Assembly (NCBI GenBank): GCA_947646735.1
Contig: CANTFK010000288.1
Location: 1-52,084, forward strand
Direction of reading: 5' to 3'
Length of the DNA stretch: 52,084 nt
Source of the DNA: Peronospora farinosa
Lineage: Eukaryota > Oomycota > Peronosporomycetes > Peronosporales > Peronosporaceae
In this document: piece after piece, positions 29,061 to 39,834 of the stretch
How positions within the stretch are numbered: the stretch's first letter is position 1
Layout: every line of letters starts with the position of its first letter
The notes under the pieces: generated by a model
What the model was told of the DNA's origin: nothing
The model's input: the letters and a program-made list of their open reading frames with translations, nothing else
Databases searched by the model: none
Position numbers and translations under genes: made by a program

Positions 29061-29792
29061 TCATCCTACATGCTGCATTTACACTCGCTTTACTGAGTAA
29101 GTTTCCCTCGGGACGCGGCTTTCAAAAGGTTTAATAAGGCTTCAACTTTGTGTGCAAAACATCACATCTAGGTGGTTACCGCGGAGAAAGGTATTGTCAA
29201 GAAGGCTTCGACATTCCTCGATCCTGATGTCAACTACTGGCTGGAGACCTCTCAAGCCGAACACCACGAGCCCCAGGGACCCGCGATGACGCCACGAAGC
29301 CTGATCATCTCGAGACAAGACTCTGCGCGACGACGATCGGCTCTCCGAGGACTATTTATACCTACTACTTAAAGTTGAAGTCGCCACGGTACCTCTGTTA
29401 CCTGTCGACAGGATATAATGGGTCGTACGCGTACTTAAATATACCTCACCTTCTCTCTCTACTGTTCTTTAATACTTTTTAGTCATAAACACATTATGCT
29501 CAATCACCATTTGGTCTTGTTTAATTATCTGCATACGACTTGATCCGCACAAAATACAAATTAAAATACAATTAAGTGTGTATGCAAACTAACTGCTTTG
29601 GGGTCAGGCCATACAAATACTTTTATTGAAGGGAAAATAGTACTGCTATAATCAAACGAAAGAATGAAATGTTTCAGCAACCACCAAACTTTATTGTGTC
29701 TATCAAATACAAGTAGAAGTGGAACGAATGGATATAGTTTAAGAAAAGAGTTCGAGTGGCTGATGTATGTAGCTACAGAAGTATTTATATAT
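29061..29792. other. Unassigned sequence
   Basis: A short frame at 29172-29372 has no recognisable domain. CTATTTATA near 29352 and TC-rich DNA near 29450 look promoter- or LTR-like. I cannot assign it to an element. Confidence 0.35.
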
Positions 29793-29797
29793 CTTGT

Positions 29798-30378
29798 TGT
29801 AGACAGGCGCTTTTACGAAGTTGCCTCGTACTACTAGCACACACCTTATGCACAAGCGAGGAAGCGGTTAGACCGTCTTACCTTCGCGTGCGAGGGTGGT
29901 TAGGAGGTTGGTCGACTGCTTAAGCAGTCGTACCACCAGTTGCCTCTCGCTTAAGCGAGAGTGCAACGAACTTCTAAGACAAGAAGACACCGACGTCACG
30001 TAGAAGCTTTTCGGCTTCTCGTGCGTGGTGCTTTTGATTTAGCAAATCCAAGACTGAGCTATATTTAATTAATTATAACTAAATATATACATAACTACTG
30101 ATTGGCTATATATATATGTATATATAGATCGGATACGCGACTCTTTAGAAGCGTATCCTGTCGCATGATCTTAAATCTAGATTTAAGATCGCAACTGACG
30201 TCCTTTTGAGACGTCGTGATGCCTAGCTTCAACTAGCGTCATCCCTTCTCATGTGAATCCATCAATGGATATCACATTCACGAGGGTGGATCACATTTGT
30301 GTATCGCACCGAAGTGACAGGTCAAAAGTAATCATGGATACTTTTAGAAAACATACGTGTAACTAGATGCCCTGAACA
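29798..30378 (+). mobile_element. Solo LTR A (Gypsy-2-type, hairpin-rich) with target duplication
   Basis: It runs from TGTAGAC to CCTGAACA and is flanked by CTTGT (29793-29797 and 30379-30383). It aligns along its length with LTR C (43168-43763) and in its second half with LTRs B and D. It is made largely of short stems: CGACTGCTTAAGCAGTCG, CTCTCGCTTAAGCGAGAG, AGAAGC/GCTTCT, GGATACGC/GCGTATCC and GATCTTAAAT/ATTTAAGATC. No coding sequence. The given strand is that of the text read here; Gypsy-2 itself uses the opposite sense. Confidence 0.88.
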
Positions 30379-30549
30379 CTTGTTGTGAATTCACATGGCC
30401 TAAAGTATCTGATACTACAGATGACTGAAGTATCTAATACTGCAGATGCCGAGGAAGAGGATTGATTGTCCGTTGCAGTGAAGATATTCGGCATCTAGTG
30501 TCAAACCGTCCATATGAATCATTTTTCATTGATTTTATAATACTGATTA

Positions 30550-31730
30550 ACCTCTTGCCGATCCCATCTTGTCAGGCGCCAAGCTTATACTGCGCATCGT
30601 CGGCTTGTCCGCTCTCGCAGCCGCTGGATCGTCTTTATGGTCCTATTGGCCGAGGCGCTTATCTGGGCCACCCTCATCACGATCACCGTGCTTAACATCG
30701 TGACTGCCGTCTTTTTCGCGAAGAAGGCGCGTAACAGCGACTCAGACTTGTACTGAAAGCCGTGGTGGTTTTCGGACTCTTTGTGCTGCTCACCACTCTG
30801 TACGTGCGCTGCATCCGCAAGATAATTGAGCTCGCTGCCGCCCTCAAGGTGACAGTCAAGATCATTTTCCGTCTGCCAAGACGTTGCAGGTGGCTCACGA
30901 TGATCATGTACAGATCAGGTGGGGCATCTTGTGGGTGCTGAAGTGATTTTTTCGTACCATGTTCCACCAGGAATACATTCAGTTATCCTGGTGGAACATG
31001 GTACGAGCACGTGCACGACGGACGGTTGCAACATCAAGTACAAGGCCGGCGCGATTATCGCTATGCGGCATGCGGCTCATCGACTTCTGGGTCTCGTGTT
31101 AGAAGCAACATCATCGGCGTGTCACGACGGCTGGGACTTTCGCCGTATGGAAAAACGCGGCCATCACGCCGTTCGTCACGGTGAAGGCGTGGCTACGTGC
31201 ATTGACGCTTAACCTCGGCAGCATCTTCTTCGGATCGCTCAGTGTGGCGATATTATAGATGTTCGAGTGAATCCTGCACCATGACGTGGTTAGCTGTTCG
31301 CAGTGGCAACTGCTGTCTGGCGTGTCTACTCTCGTGTCTTTCGTGCATCATGTCCTACATCGAAATAGTCTTTCAGCAACTCTGCTTTCTCGTACGTAGG
31401 AAGCTATGGCTACAGCTTCGTGACGGTAAGTCGTTATGTATTCGAGCTGTTTGCCCTGTTGCCGCTAAGGGATAAAGCACCATTGTGAACGACGACCTCA
31501 CGGGCAACATCTTCTGGTTGGGCGATATTATCATTGGCACCGTGACCGTCTACATTGGTGTGCTGTATGTGGACGACACCCACATGCAGCACACCAATAT
31601 AGGCAGTCACGTAATTGGAATGGCAAGCAATGTTTTTGCTCACGTGTTTGTGGTCTTCTTATTCATGTCGGTCGTGGCTAGTTCTGTTTCCACTATCTTC
31701 GTGCTCTGAGCCGAAGACCCGCACAGGTGG
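30550..31730 (+). pseudogene. Choline-transporter-like (CTL/SLC44/PNS1) pseudogene
   Basis: Fragments in shifting frames on the + strand. Membrane segments: LILRIVGLSALAAA (about 30570), WIVFMVLLAEALIWATLITIT (30625-30690), AVVVFGLFVLLTTLYV (30760-30805). Then TAGTFAVWKNAAITPFVTVKAW and LNLGSIFFGSLSVAIL (31130-31257), the region family members share as a GSLxFGSL-like motif. Next SGNCCLACLLSCLSCIMSYIE (31300-31362), matching the Cys-rich CLxCCLxCxExxIE signature, and finally NIFWLGDIIIGTVTVYIGVLY (31505-31567). Intact members have about ten membrane helices; this one has many stops and frameshifts. Assignment rests on memory of the family signatures. Confidence 0.65.
30953..31005. repeat. Perfect inverted repeat, 20-bp arms, 13-base loop
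   Basis: Arm 30953-30972 is the exact reverse complement of 30986-31005. It sits in the middle of the transporter pseudogene and could fold as a long hairpin RNA or be a footprint of a rearrangement. Confidence 0.95.
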
Positions 31731-31739
31731 CAACTCACT

Positions 31740-32463
31740 CGTCATCAACACTACAAAACGCTGCATGAGGATCTAACCGGACGAGAATAACAACGGACGC
31801 GACAAAAAAAGGTTGATGCTGGTGTCTAGATTCCATTATTTAACAATTTAATGTCATCGCTCTTCAGTTGTACAATGAAGTGGTCTATTCGTACTATTTG
31901 TAATTCTGGACAAAAAGGTGCGTCGAAAATGAAATAAATTATTGAAGTATACCTAGCCGTCGAGACTTAAAGACCGAGCAGCCTGGAATCGTCGACTGTG
32001 TGCGATTTTGACGCCAACGTTGAATGCTACTGGAAGACAATTGGCCCAAGTTCGCTGCAATTAGCAAACTCTGGAAGCATTCGGACGTTTGTTATCAAAT
32101 ACAACCGAGCGAGCGTACGTGAGCTGACAAACTGATGCAAAATCACAGTCGACAGAAGTGTGCATTCTCAATGTGTCATAACGCCAGCGCGTTGCACAAA
32201 CTGGAGTAACTCCAGCGCCTCTCACGTATTGGCAAAGCAGACTACGTGCTGCTTCTGGCTTCTGGGCCGTGATGTCGGTAGAATGAGCATAGCCGCCATC
32301 GACTGTGATGATGTTGTGGATGATGCGGAACAATAATGTCCGGATTCTTGAGAAGGTTAATCCCGAGTCCTACGCTCGCTTTGTATAAATTGTAGTTCCA
32401 CGAGAGCTGAATAAGGCGTCGACAGTGGTAGTGACGGCTTGAAGCGCACAAGGCTATCGTTTC
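31740..32463. other. No recognisable gene
   Basis: Only short unrelated frames on both strands. I see no repeat or element here. Confidence 0.4.
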
Positions 32464-32640
32464 TTGCTGATCAAGAAGCCAAACCATAACTCGTATTAGT
32501 GTCTTTCACATTAAAAACAATTCTTGTTCTGTCTCCAACTGACTAAGAAAGACCAAAAAAATGAAAAAGAAGCCAAACCATAGAATCTCCATCTCGTATT
32601 AGTCTGTCACATTATAATAATTTCCTGTTCTTTCTCATTT
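32464..32640. repeat. Tandem duplication of about 100 bp upstream of the nuclease frame
   Basis: AAGAAGCCAAACCATA, then CTCGTATTAGT, a TCACATT and a TTCxTGTTCT stretch occur at 32469-32530 and again at 32570-32635 with differences. The second copy ends about 30 bases before the ATG at 32672, so the duplicated unit is probably promoter or 5' leader. Confidence 0.75.
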
Positions 32641-32671
32641 GGAGAAAAAACATCACATCAAGATAACGAAG

Positions 32672-33373
32672 ATGGTCGATTAGAAGAAAGAACAGCAGAA
32701 GAGTCTTGCGCAACTCGTGCGCGACTTGGAAACGAAGAAAACTTTGTGCAACGTCAAGGACTATCCTGGAGTGGAGCTGAAGAAGTTGAATAATTACGTG
32801 AAGAAACTCGGTCCGCTCCTGAACCCCGTTTTCGGTGAGCAACCAGCGTTTTTCATCGACGAAGGCCGCTTTATTCCGTATCGAATGGCCACGTACGGCA
32901 TGGAGATATTGGTCGCCAAGATCATAAGAATCTTGGATGAATGGACGACGTGGTCACGAATAGGAGGCAGAGTTACATCTTCGCAAGGAGCCTTCATTTT
33001 TAACACTGACGTTCGAATGCCGGACGTCGCGTACACGCCTCCTGGTACCCATAGAGATTTATCGAATGGGTCAACGTGGACGTATCATGGTGAGCCATTC
33101 GTTCCTACGGTCGTTATTGAGATTGATAAGCTTTCTGGACAAGGCTCCCAGCGCAGCGCTCTCGATCGCAAGATGAGAAATGAATATTTCCAGCATGGCG
33201 TCCGTTTGGGTTGGCTGATCGACCCACGCCCAGACTGTCAGCGTATGTACGAGTATTACCTCTACAATAATGGAGGCGTGCAATGCTCTGACAACACTGC
33301 GTGGCGAGATCTTAGCGGCGGCAATGTTCTTCCTGGCTTCACGCTCATGAGCACGGTTTTGGAGATGGTTTGA
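32672..33373 (+). pseudogene. Uma2-like PD-(D/E)XK nuclease
   Basis: The ATG at 32672 is in frame but codon 4 is TAG (32681). After it the frame is open for about 229 codons to the TGA at 33371. FIFNTDVRMPDVAYTPP and then VPTVVIEIDKLSGQG, LDRKMRNEYFQHGVRLGWLIDP match the Uma2/DUF820 core: Asp in PDVAY, Glu in VVIEI, a Lys/Arg helix ending in YFxxGVRLGWLIDP. All expected catalytic positions seem present. Uma2 proteins are common in bacteria and occur sporadically in eukaryotes. A later internal start (ATG at 32885) would truncate the N-terminus but keep the core. The role is unknown. Confidence 0.7.
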
Positions 33374-33531
33374 ATCAGAATTCAGGATCGTCGTCAGAAG
33401 AAGAAGTTGATTTGGAGTGTCCATATCCAACATGCATAGAACGCTTCAGATATCCTGGTGCTATCACCGCCCACGTTGAATGGCATCGTGTCGAACGTGT
33501 TTGTCAAAAGTATCGAGCGAATCGAATGTAA
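33325..33531 (+). pseudogene. C2H2 zinc finger frame overlapping the nuclease stop
   Basis: In the frame one base back from the nuclease frame, the + strand is open from about 33316 to the TAA at 33529. It reads an acidic linker (SSSEEEVDLE), then CPYPTCIERFRYPGAITAHVEWH cut here as CPYPTC, 12 residues, HVEWH: a C-x4-C-x12-H-x3-H finger. No suitable ATG of its own is visible. I infer it was the C-terminus of the nuclease protein, joined before a one-base frameshift near 33340-33370. Confidence 0.55.
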
Positions 33532-34765
33532 ATACTACTGTTTGCGCTCCCTATTTATCTGATATAGCAGAGCCTCGACTGAACCAGCTCCGCCGTGTAA
33601 TTCGCCACAGTGGCCTCATTACGTTGTTGCTTACTTACGATGTAATCGCTCTGTGCATGATGCATCACGCATCATTTTGCTTCTGCGTCAGATTCTATTC
33701 CATTGCAACGGTGATCTGTTCATGTTAGTTTTTCCAATACAAGCTCATCACTACAAAATCTGTTTGTATCAAAATTGTTTTGCCAAACCGATCATCTACT
33801 CCCCAAGCTAAAAATCCACAGCAGAAGTTGTTACGAGAGATTCAAACTTGTTACTTAATCAAGACGGTGAACACGTTGCGATTTTTTTTGTAAATATATA
33901 CGCGTTAGCTAGCACTGACGGAGCGGTGACGAGAGCGATTTGACGAGCTTACAGGATAGCTTTTAAATCGTGATTAACAACTTCCGGCAGAAGCTGGATC
34001 ACCGTGCCAAACATATTGACGGACACCTTGTTGAGAACAACATCCTACAACTTCTTGTCGTCGTCTGTGCCGTCACTACACTTTCGAGTCATGAATCTCC
34101 TTCTGAGATGTTACGCGCAAAAATTACAACTTTTGCTCCATCAACACATTGCCTTCAGACATTGTATGCCTCGTGATACAAAATACATACGCTAGCAGTC
34201 CGGGTAGCACTGACGGAGAACTGAGTTTCGTAGAATCCTGAATGACACACATTGCGACGGAAGTCATCATTTATTCATGACGACTTCTCCAAGAAGACTC
34301 AGATGCGTAAACCTCCTCTCACCGGTGCACAAATTGATCGTATCAGCGCCCAAATGGTGGGCACAATCAACTTGTTTATTGTAGCCTGATCCCAACGACG
34401 AGAAAGCAAGGCGATGATGAAGACCGTGGCTTGTATGATCGTCGATACTCGAGAGCTGCGTTTACTTGACGTCTATTCGGGGATCTATTTGTATGTCAAA
34501 GATCGCGCTGCTGTGAGGGCACATAGCAAGGGAAGACCTTGCTGCTTGCTGCTTACAACCTAAAACACGTCAATTTTTGACGGGAAGTGAAACAGATGCA
34601 GACATCCGATAGTTTCGAGAGTATTCATTGATTGATGTGTGAGCTTGATCAGTCCCAAACCAAACAAGAACAGCTTTAACAACGTCGGACGGCGTAGGCA
34701 GATTCGTATTCAAGGAGTTGCTGAACGATGAAGATAGTGCGGTGTCTGCGCGCGTAGAGGTGATG
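33532..34765. other. No recognisable gene
   Basis: Short frames only. The phrase gctagcactgacggag occurs near 33908 and, slightly altered, near 34203-34219, hinting at an old duplication. Confidence 0.35.
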
Positions 34766-34845
34766 AGGCTGCGCACGAAGAGGTGGAGAGGCTGCGCACG
34801 AAGAGGTGGAGAGGCTGCGCACGAAGAGGTGGATAGGCTGCGCAT
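34766..34845. repeat. 23-bp minisatellite
   Basis: Three full and one partial unit of aggctgcgcacgaagaggt plus ggag. Because 23 is not a multiple of three, no single frame runs through the array. Confidence 0.9.
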
Positions 34846-35214
34846 CAACCTAAATTTAATCAGATAGATAGTTTGCTGGAAAACTAAACGGTACATGCTA
34901 AGCGGGGGAGACGGATCGCGACTACAGTACACAACCGGTAGCAAAGTTTGCGCCAGAATGAGAAGATTGATGCGTAGCTTTCTCCTGGTTGTTACTGTGG
35001 CTGTACTGCGAGCTTGTAAAGAAGGTGGGGGATTCTCGCGTCGCTGGAAAAAAACGAGCTCCAAATGGCCTTGCACAACAAAAGAAATACTTGTAGGAGG
35101 GAGACGTCAATGATGCGCGTGTGCGATGCGAAAACCGAGTGTAAACGGAAGCTCGTAGGCCAATGATCTCCGCTCTCGGATTAAGTAGTTAGAGCAGCTA
35201 TACAAGAAAGAGAG
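34846..35214. other. No recognisable gene
   Basis: Short overlapping frames on both strands without domains. Its right end may be the decayed upstream part of the LINE fragment. Confidence 0.35.
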
Positions 35215-35409
35215 GACATCCGCGGGATACCGCTTTCTTTTGGGGGGAGAACCACTGACATTAGAATTTTTGGGCTACGCTGACGATACGGCGGTTATCT
35301 TCGCGATCGGTCTGCGGTTTTTCCTGTTGTTTCGATTCTCGAAGACTTTGCAGCTGTTTCCGGCCTGCTGACGAATCGAGCGAAGTCTATGATCATTGAG
35401 CTAGACCCT
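35215..35409 (+). pseudogene. LINE reverse transcriptase fragment
   Basis: With one frameshift it reads GIPLSFGG, EPLTLEFLGYADDTAVIFA and SILEDFAAVSGLLTNRAKS, the YADD box and next helix of non-LTR retrotransposon RT (L1/Tx1 type by impression). It ends abruptly at LTR B (TGTAACGGGG at 35410), so the Gypsy LTR inserted into, or recombined with, this LINE. Confidence 0.75.
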
Positions 35410-36259
35410 TGTAACGGGGTGAGCCCGGTACATAATATTGACACTTATATGAAGTGTCAATAAAAATATTTTTATAATAATATTTGACAATATTATCTTT
35501 TCTTATGATATTGTTTTAGCATCTCCTTGAAGTTGGAGATACCCTATCATTGGTTGATATGGGCCATCATATCAATCAACGCGCTGACCAATGACCGATG
35601 GACGCGCGCAATGAGTGGAGGGCAAGTTGTCGACATACATAGTTGTAGTTTAATATAGTTAACATAGGTTATAACAGATTAGTTTTATTAAGATAGTTAA
35701 CTATATTAAATACAGTTTTCTTTTCCTCTACTTCTAAGCGTTTGTGTAGAAGTAAAGCTTCCTCTGCCTCTTGTTTAAGAGAGGTAATTGAGGCACCTTC
35801 TTTCACTGTAATCAGTGAAAGTAGACTATACTGTAATTAGTATAGTCGGAGGGTGCCCCATTACAACTCGTGCGTGGTGTGACTGTTTAAGGAAATTCAA
35901 GACTGAGATATATTTAATTAATTATAACTAAATATATATTTAACTACTGATTGGCTATATATATATATATATATATATATATAGATCGGATACGCGACTC
36001 TTTAGAAGCGTATCCTGTCGCATGATCTTAAATCTAGATTTAAGATCGCAACTGACGTCCTTTTGAGACGCCGCGATGCCTAGCTTCAACTAGCGTCATC
36101 CCTTCTCATGTGAATCCATCAATGGATATTACATCCACGAGGGTGGATCACATTTGTGTATCGCACCCAAGTGACTGGTCAAAAGTAATCATGGACACTT
36201 TTAGACCGAACATTAAGTATATTACTTAATGTTTACGTGTAACTAGGTACCCTGTTACA
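35410..36259 (-). repeat. LTR B (3' LTR of Gypsy-2)
   Basis: 850 bases with inverted ends TGTAACGGGGT and ACCCTGTTACA. The right half matches LTRs A, C and D; the left half is unlike A and C but is also made of hairpins (CTTTCACT/AGTGAAAG near 35805 and GACTATACT/AGTATAGTC near 35827). Confidence 0.85.
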
Positions 36260-36276
36260 CCATCCCCCGTTTTAGA
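36260..36276 (-). promoter_or_regulatory. Gypsy-2 polypurine tract
   Basis: On the minus strand AAAACGGGGGATGG lies directly before LTR B. This identifies LTR B as the 3' LTR. Confidence 0.75.
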
Positions 36277-36279
36277 ACG

Positions 36280-37801
36280 ATGTTTACATTTTATAAAACA
36301 TCGCCTAAGAGACAGAAAGACTGGCGAGCCGTTTATAAACGCGCCGCTTTAGTCTGCTCAGTACTTATGCCACCGAAACGTGGTAAGGCTGATGGGTCGC
36401 CTGCAAAGGCACCCATGCAGTCCAGCACTAAGCGCACGCGCCGCTATTTATCGCAGCCGTCGCAAAGTGCGTCAGGCACTGGGGTGGATCTTCCATCTCA
36501 CGATAATGTGGATGAAGACCCATCTCTCATTGTTGACTACAATGAGACCGCACCACTGCCATCACCCCAAAGTGGCGATGAGCATAGTGCATTGATGGGA
36601 CATATGTCCCCATCATTTGAGGCACCCTTCCTTGAGGAAGCATCTATGCTTCCTACAAGCGAAGGTAACGCCTCGTCGTCTGCGCCTACGAGCGCAGCGA
36701 CTAAGACTGAGCACGCTACTTCGAAAGGAGTAGTCAGATGTAACTCCTCAAGCTGATGTCTTGACAATCCATAATGGAGAGTCAGACTCAGCTGAGTGTG
36801 AGCTTAAAGCTCCACCAAGTACACCTTCGGCCTCACTAGCCCGCCGTCGCGAGGGCGGCTACGTGAGTGGTGGCTTGCAACCAATGCCACCTCCATCTGA
36901 GTGGATGAACTCGGATGGGTCTAGCGCAGCGCTTTTGCAGCGTGCCACTATAGACGCTCATAGATTCTATAGCGTCTTTCCTTTGTGGAAAAAGCAGGGC
37001 AAAGCACTTGGTCGTGCTTTCCCAATTCCAGTCGTGCTGCGTTCTAACGAAACAGCCGACGACTATGAAGCTGAACTTCCGCGCCGTGTTACCTTGCAAG
37101 AAGATGCAACTAAACAGCGGTCGCAGCGAATCAGCTTCGCCATGAAGCGTGCACATGAAATTATGGGCGGTAAGCGACCCCCAATTAATTCTCGCCACGC
37201 TTCTTCTGCTAGTCCTTCCGGACCTAGCAGAAAGAAGACAGCTGGTGCTGCTTCACATAAGAAGTCACCAGCCCAGGCACGTCAACGCGCAAAGCGTCCA
37301 CAGGCTCCCACGAGTCAAAGCTCGTTGGGTAACCCTTCCACTGGACAAGGATTTGGAGCTTTCGCTTCACAAACCGGTGGGCCAACAGCCTTCCAACAAG
37401 AAAGCGCGTATTCCCTTCAGTTTCCACCAGCACAGGTGGCGCCCGATAGGAGTGGCGATTACGCCCACCTACTCGCGGCTGCCTACCCTGCTGCTGTTCA
37501 GTCGCAGGCTAAGTCCGCTGCGCTAAAGAGGCAGGTGACAGATCTCGAGAGTCAAGTCTCGCGACTGACCTCGGATCTGCGCGATGTGAGGGCGAGAGAC
37601 CGTCAGGGGTATGACCGCCTGAAGACCCGTTTGGACATCTTAGAGCGACTGGTGATGAGAGACCCGCGTCAAGCGCGGAGTCCTCCTCGATCACCGAGTC
37701 CTCTATCGCCTCGTTCATACAAGGGGAGACTCTCGGCCTCCTCGTCGCCTGATCGGCCGCGACGCTCGACTCACAGTCGGGGTCACCATCGGTCTCGTTA
37801 G
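36280..37801 (+). pseudogene. Gypsy-2 antisense ORF (two frames)
   Basis: On the + strand, opposite to pol, an ATG at 36280 begins 158 residues (to 36756). One frameshift near 36735 leads into a second frame open from 36734 to 37801. The protein would be about 500 residues: an acidic, Ser-rich N-terminus, a middle with RFYSVFPLWKKQGKALGRAFP and FAMKRAHEIMGGKRPP, a basic linker, a heptad-like coiled coil (LKRQVTDLESQVSRLTSDLRDV) and an Arg/Ser-rich tail. No family recognised. It starts 20 bases from LTR B, so that LTR could drive it. Its second part overlaps the chromodomain on the other strand. It might instead be the Gag of a + strand element joined to LTR B. Confidence 0.6.
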
Positions 37802-38027
37802 ACCGATGTGGATATGTGATCTCTTCTGGATCAACATACCGTTTCAGACGACCCACGAAAAATACAGGGTGCGTCTTCATATACGGTGGGAGAGTGAGCC
37901 TATAATTTAGGTCTCTAACTTCTTCAACCACTGTAAAGGGCCCAATGAATCGGGGCAATAGCTTAATAGTACCACCAGGTAGTACAGAAATTGCATGTTT
38001 AGGTAGGGTAGCAGTACTTAATAGCAC
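37224..38027 (-). pseudogene. Gypsy-2 integrase C-terminus and chromodomain
   Basis: The minus frame reads LLPRFIGPFTVVEEVRDLNYRLTLP and HPVFFVGRLKRYVDP, the GPF/Y module, then an acidic linker and a single stop (TAG at 37511-37509). The same frame continues and gives LVGRLLAHRFVKRKLQILVQ, then WKGYPTSFDSWEP: a chromodomain with its WKGY and SWEP motifs. Chromodomains direct integration to marked chromatin. Unusually, the region is also open on the other strand. Confidence 0.82.
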
Positions 38028-38476
38028 TTTGTCCCCCCACTAAAGTGTTCATTGTTTTTGCGACCATGCTGGTCTGCATATTGTTTTTGCTTGTCCTGTG
38101 CGCTTGCCATCGCGTCACGGACTTTACGTGTGATGGCTAATCGCTCATCCACAAAGCGCTGAGCTTCGCTCACGCTTTTAGCATCCAGCTCGCCTATGAC
38201 AACCCCAAGAGGTCGGTCATGGGTCGACGCTGTTGATAACACGATAGTTTCATCGTCTAGGAGCACTGGCATTTCTTGCTGTGCCTCCTTTGTGGCACCT
38301 ATAGATGCCGTGACCACTCTTAAACTAGCAGTGTCACTAATGCAACTTTGTCCCTTTTTGGCATTCTCATCGAGTAAGGGTCCCTCCCCCACTGCTGCGC
38401 ACAAACGAGACTGGCGTTCGAGGATGACGCAGTCCGTTAATGTAAAACGGTGTTTCACCCGTACTGGCGTGAACAC
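38018..38476 (-). pseudogene. Gypsy-2 integrase, region after the core
   Basis: Continues the integrase in a shifted frame with RHPRTP just before it, then a long insert (QSCISDTASLRVV... STASTHDRPLG) and AQRFVDERLAITRKVRDAMASAQDKQKQYAD, the usual helix between the core and the GPF/Y module. Confidence 0.75.
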
Positions 38477-39068
38477 TGTTATTAATAGCGAGCTCCACGA
38501 ATGGCAATTGCTTGCTCCATTCTTTGGGGGTCGCTACTGCACGCAACACATCCGCCACAACTCGATTGGCCCGTTCTGTTTGGCCATCAGTTTGAGGATG
38601 ATCATCGGTTGACATGTGGAGTTTGCTTCCCAGCAGCTCAAACACATGACGCCAAAACCCGACGTAAAACGCGGATCCCGATCCGATACTATGGACTCGG
38701 GCATCCCGTGTAGTCGATACACGTGATCCAGGAACAAGAGGGAATCCTCTTTTCCTGAGATCTTGGTGCTACATGGTGCCGAATGCACCATCTTGCTCAG
38801 TCTGCCTACAAAGACGACGAGCCCCGTCCTGCCTTTATGGTCAGGCGGTAAGCCAAACATGAAGTCCAATCTGACCGACTTCCAACATTCAGTTGGAATC
38901 GGCAGTGGCTTCAGTGGCGCACTGCTCGAAGGTGCATGCTTTATACGCTGACACTTTTCGCAAAAGCGAATATAGTTGGACTCCCACCGATATAGGTGGG
39001 GCCACCAAAATTTCTCTGAAACTCGTAAGAATGTCTTTTCACGGCCCAGATGCCCACTAAATGGCGCA
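38367..39068 (-). pseudogene. Gypsy-2 integrase zinc domain and catalytic core
   Basis: The core is split by a frame change near 38645. First Asp: MDFMFGLPPDHKGRTGLVVF. Second Asp: SIVSDRDPRFTSG. Glu: PQTDGQTERANRVV. All three catalytic residues are present. The segment 39068-38870 upstream is where the HHCC zinc domain lies (WWPHLYRW-like and CEKCQ-like text in broken frame). Confidence 0.82.
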
Positions 39069-39834
39069 TCATGGCACTCGTGAAGTAATCAGCTTGAGAT
39101 CTGTGTCATGAGGGAAATAGATTCTCAAGGGATCACAGGGTGACAGTTGATGCCATAACATGCCATCACTGTAACTAAAGCGATTTAGTTTCGCTTTGAG
39201 GTGCGACGGAAGGGTAACCTTTCGTCCACCAAAATGATCCAACAGCAGGCGACAATGTTCGTCCTGACTGTAACACTTCTTGATATCGGAGGCCATTGAG
39301 CTCGTCACATGGTAGGCCTTCATGGCTGCCAGTGTTGACGACTCAACTTGTGCTTTCGCACGAGACACACTTTCCTGGTGTCTTGCCTCGAAGTCTGGTC
39401 TGCGCGATAACGCGTCAGCCAAGACATTCGACTTACCCGGCTTATATTCAACTTTAAAATTAAATTCAGAGAAGAATCTTAGCCATATCGCCATTTTCGG
39501 CGCGAGGTGCGGTGAATTTATAGCGGCCCGCAGTGATGCGTGATCCGTATAAACCACAAAAAGTTCGGTGCCCAAGAGGTGCACACGAAACTTTACAAGG
39601 GCATACTTAATTGAAAGTATCTCCTTGTCATGCACAGGGTAATTCAGCTCGGCAGCTTTTAAAAGCCGAGACTGATACGAAATGACACGGCCAACGCCAT
39701 TGTTATCCATCTGCATGAGCGCGCTGCCGATTGCAAAATTTCTTGCATCGCAGACGACGCTAAAGGGCTATCCGCGTCTGGCAATGCGAAGACCGGTGCC
39801 TCTATAAGAGATTGCTTCACTGAAGTGAACGCAT
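39069..39834 (-). pseudogene. Gypsy-2 RNase H
   Basis: VVCDARNFAIGSALMQM has the first catalytic Asp, followed by VISYQSRLLKAAELNYPVHDKEIL (Glu in KEIL) and ELFVVYTDHASLRAAI (Asp). KPGKSNVLADALSRRPD ends the domain, with the usual Asp in ADALSR. Good preservation; a normal single Gypsy RNase H, unlike Gypsy-1. The frame from 39716 is open to 39069. Confidence 0.85.

Noticed and set aside
32061..32487. Minus-strand frames of 80-90 residues
   Set aside because: No domain, no supporting composition and non-ATG or weak starts.
34570..35076. 168-residue minus-strand frame
   Set aside because: It spans the 23-bp minisatellite, whose length is not a multiple of three, and has no domain.
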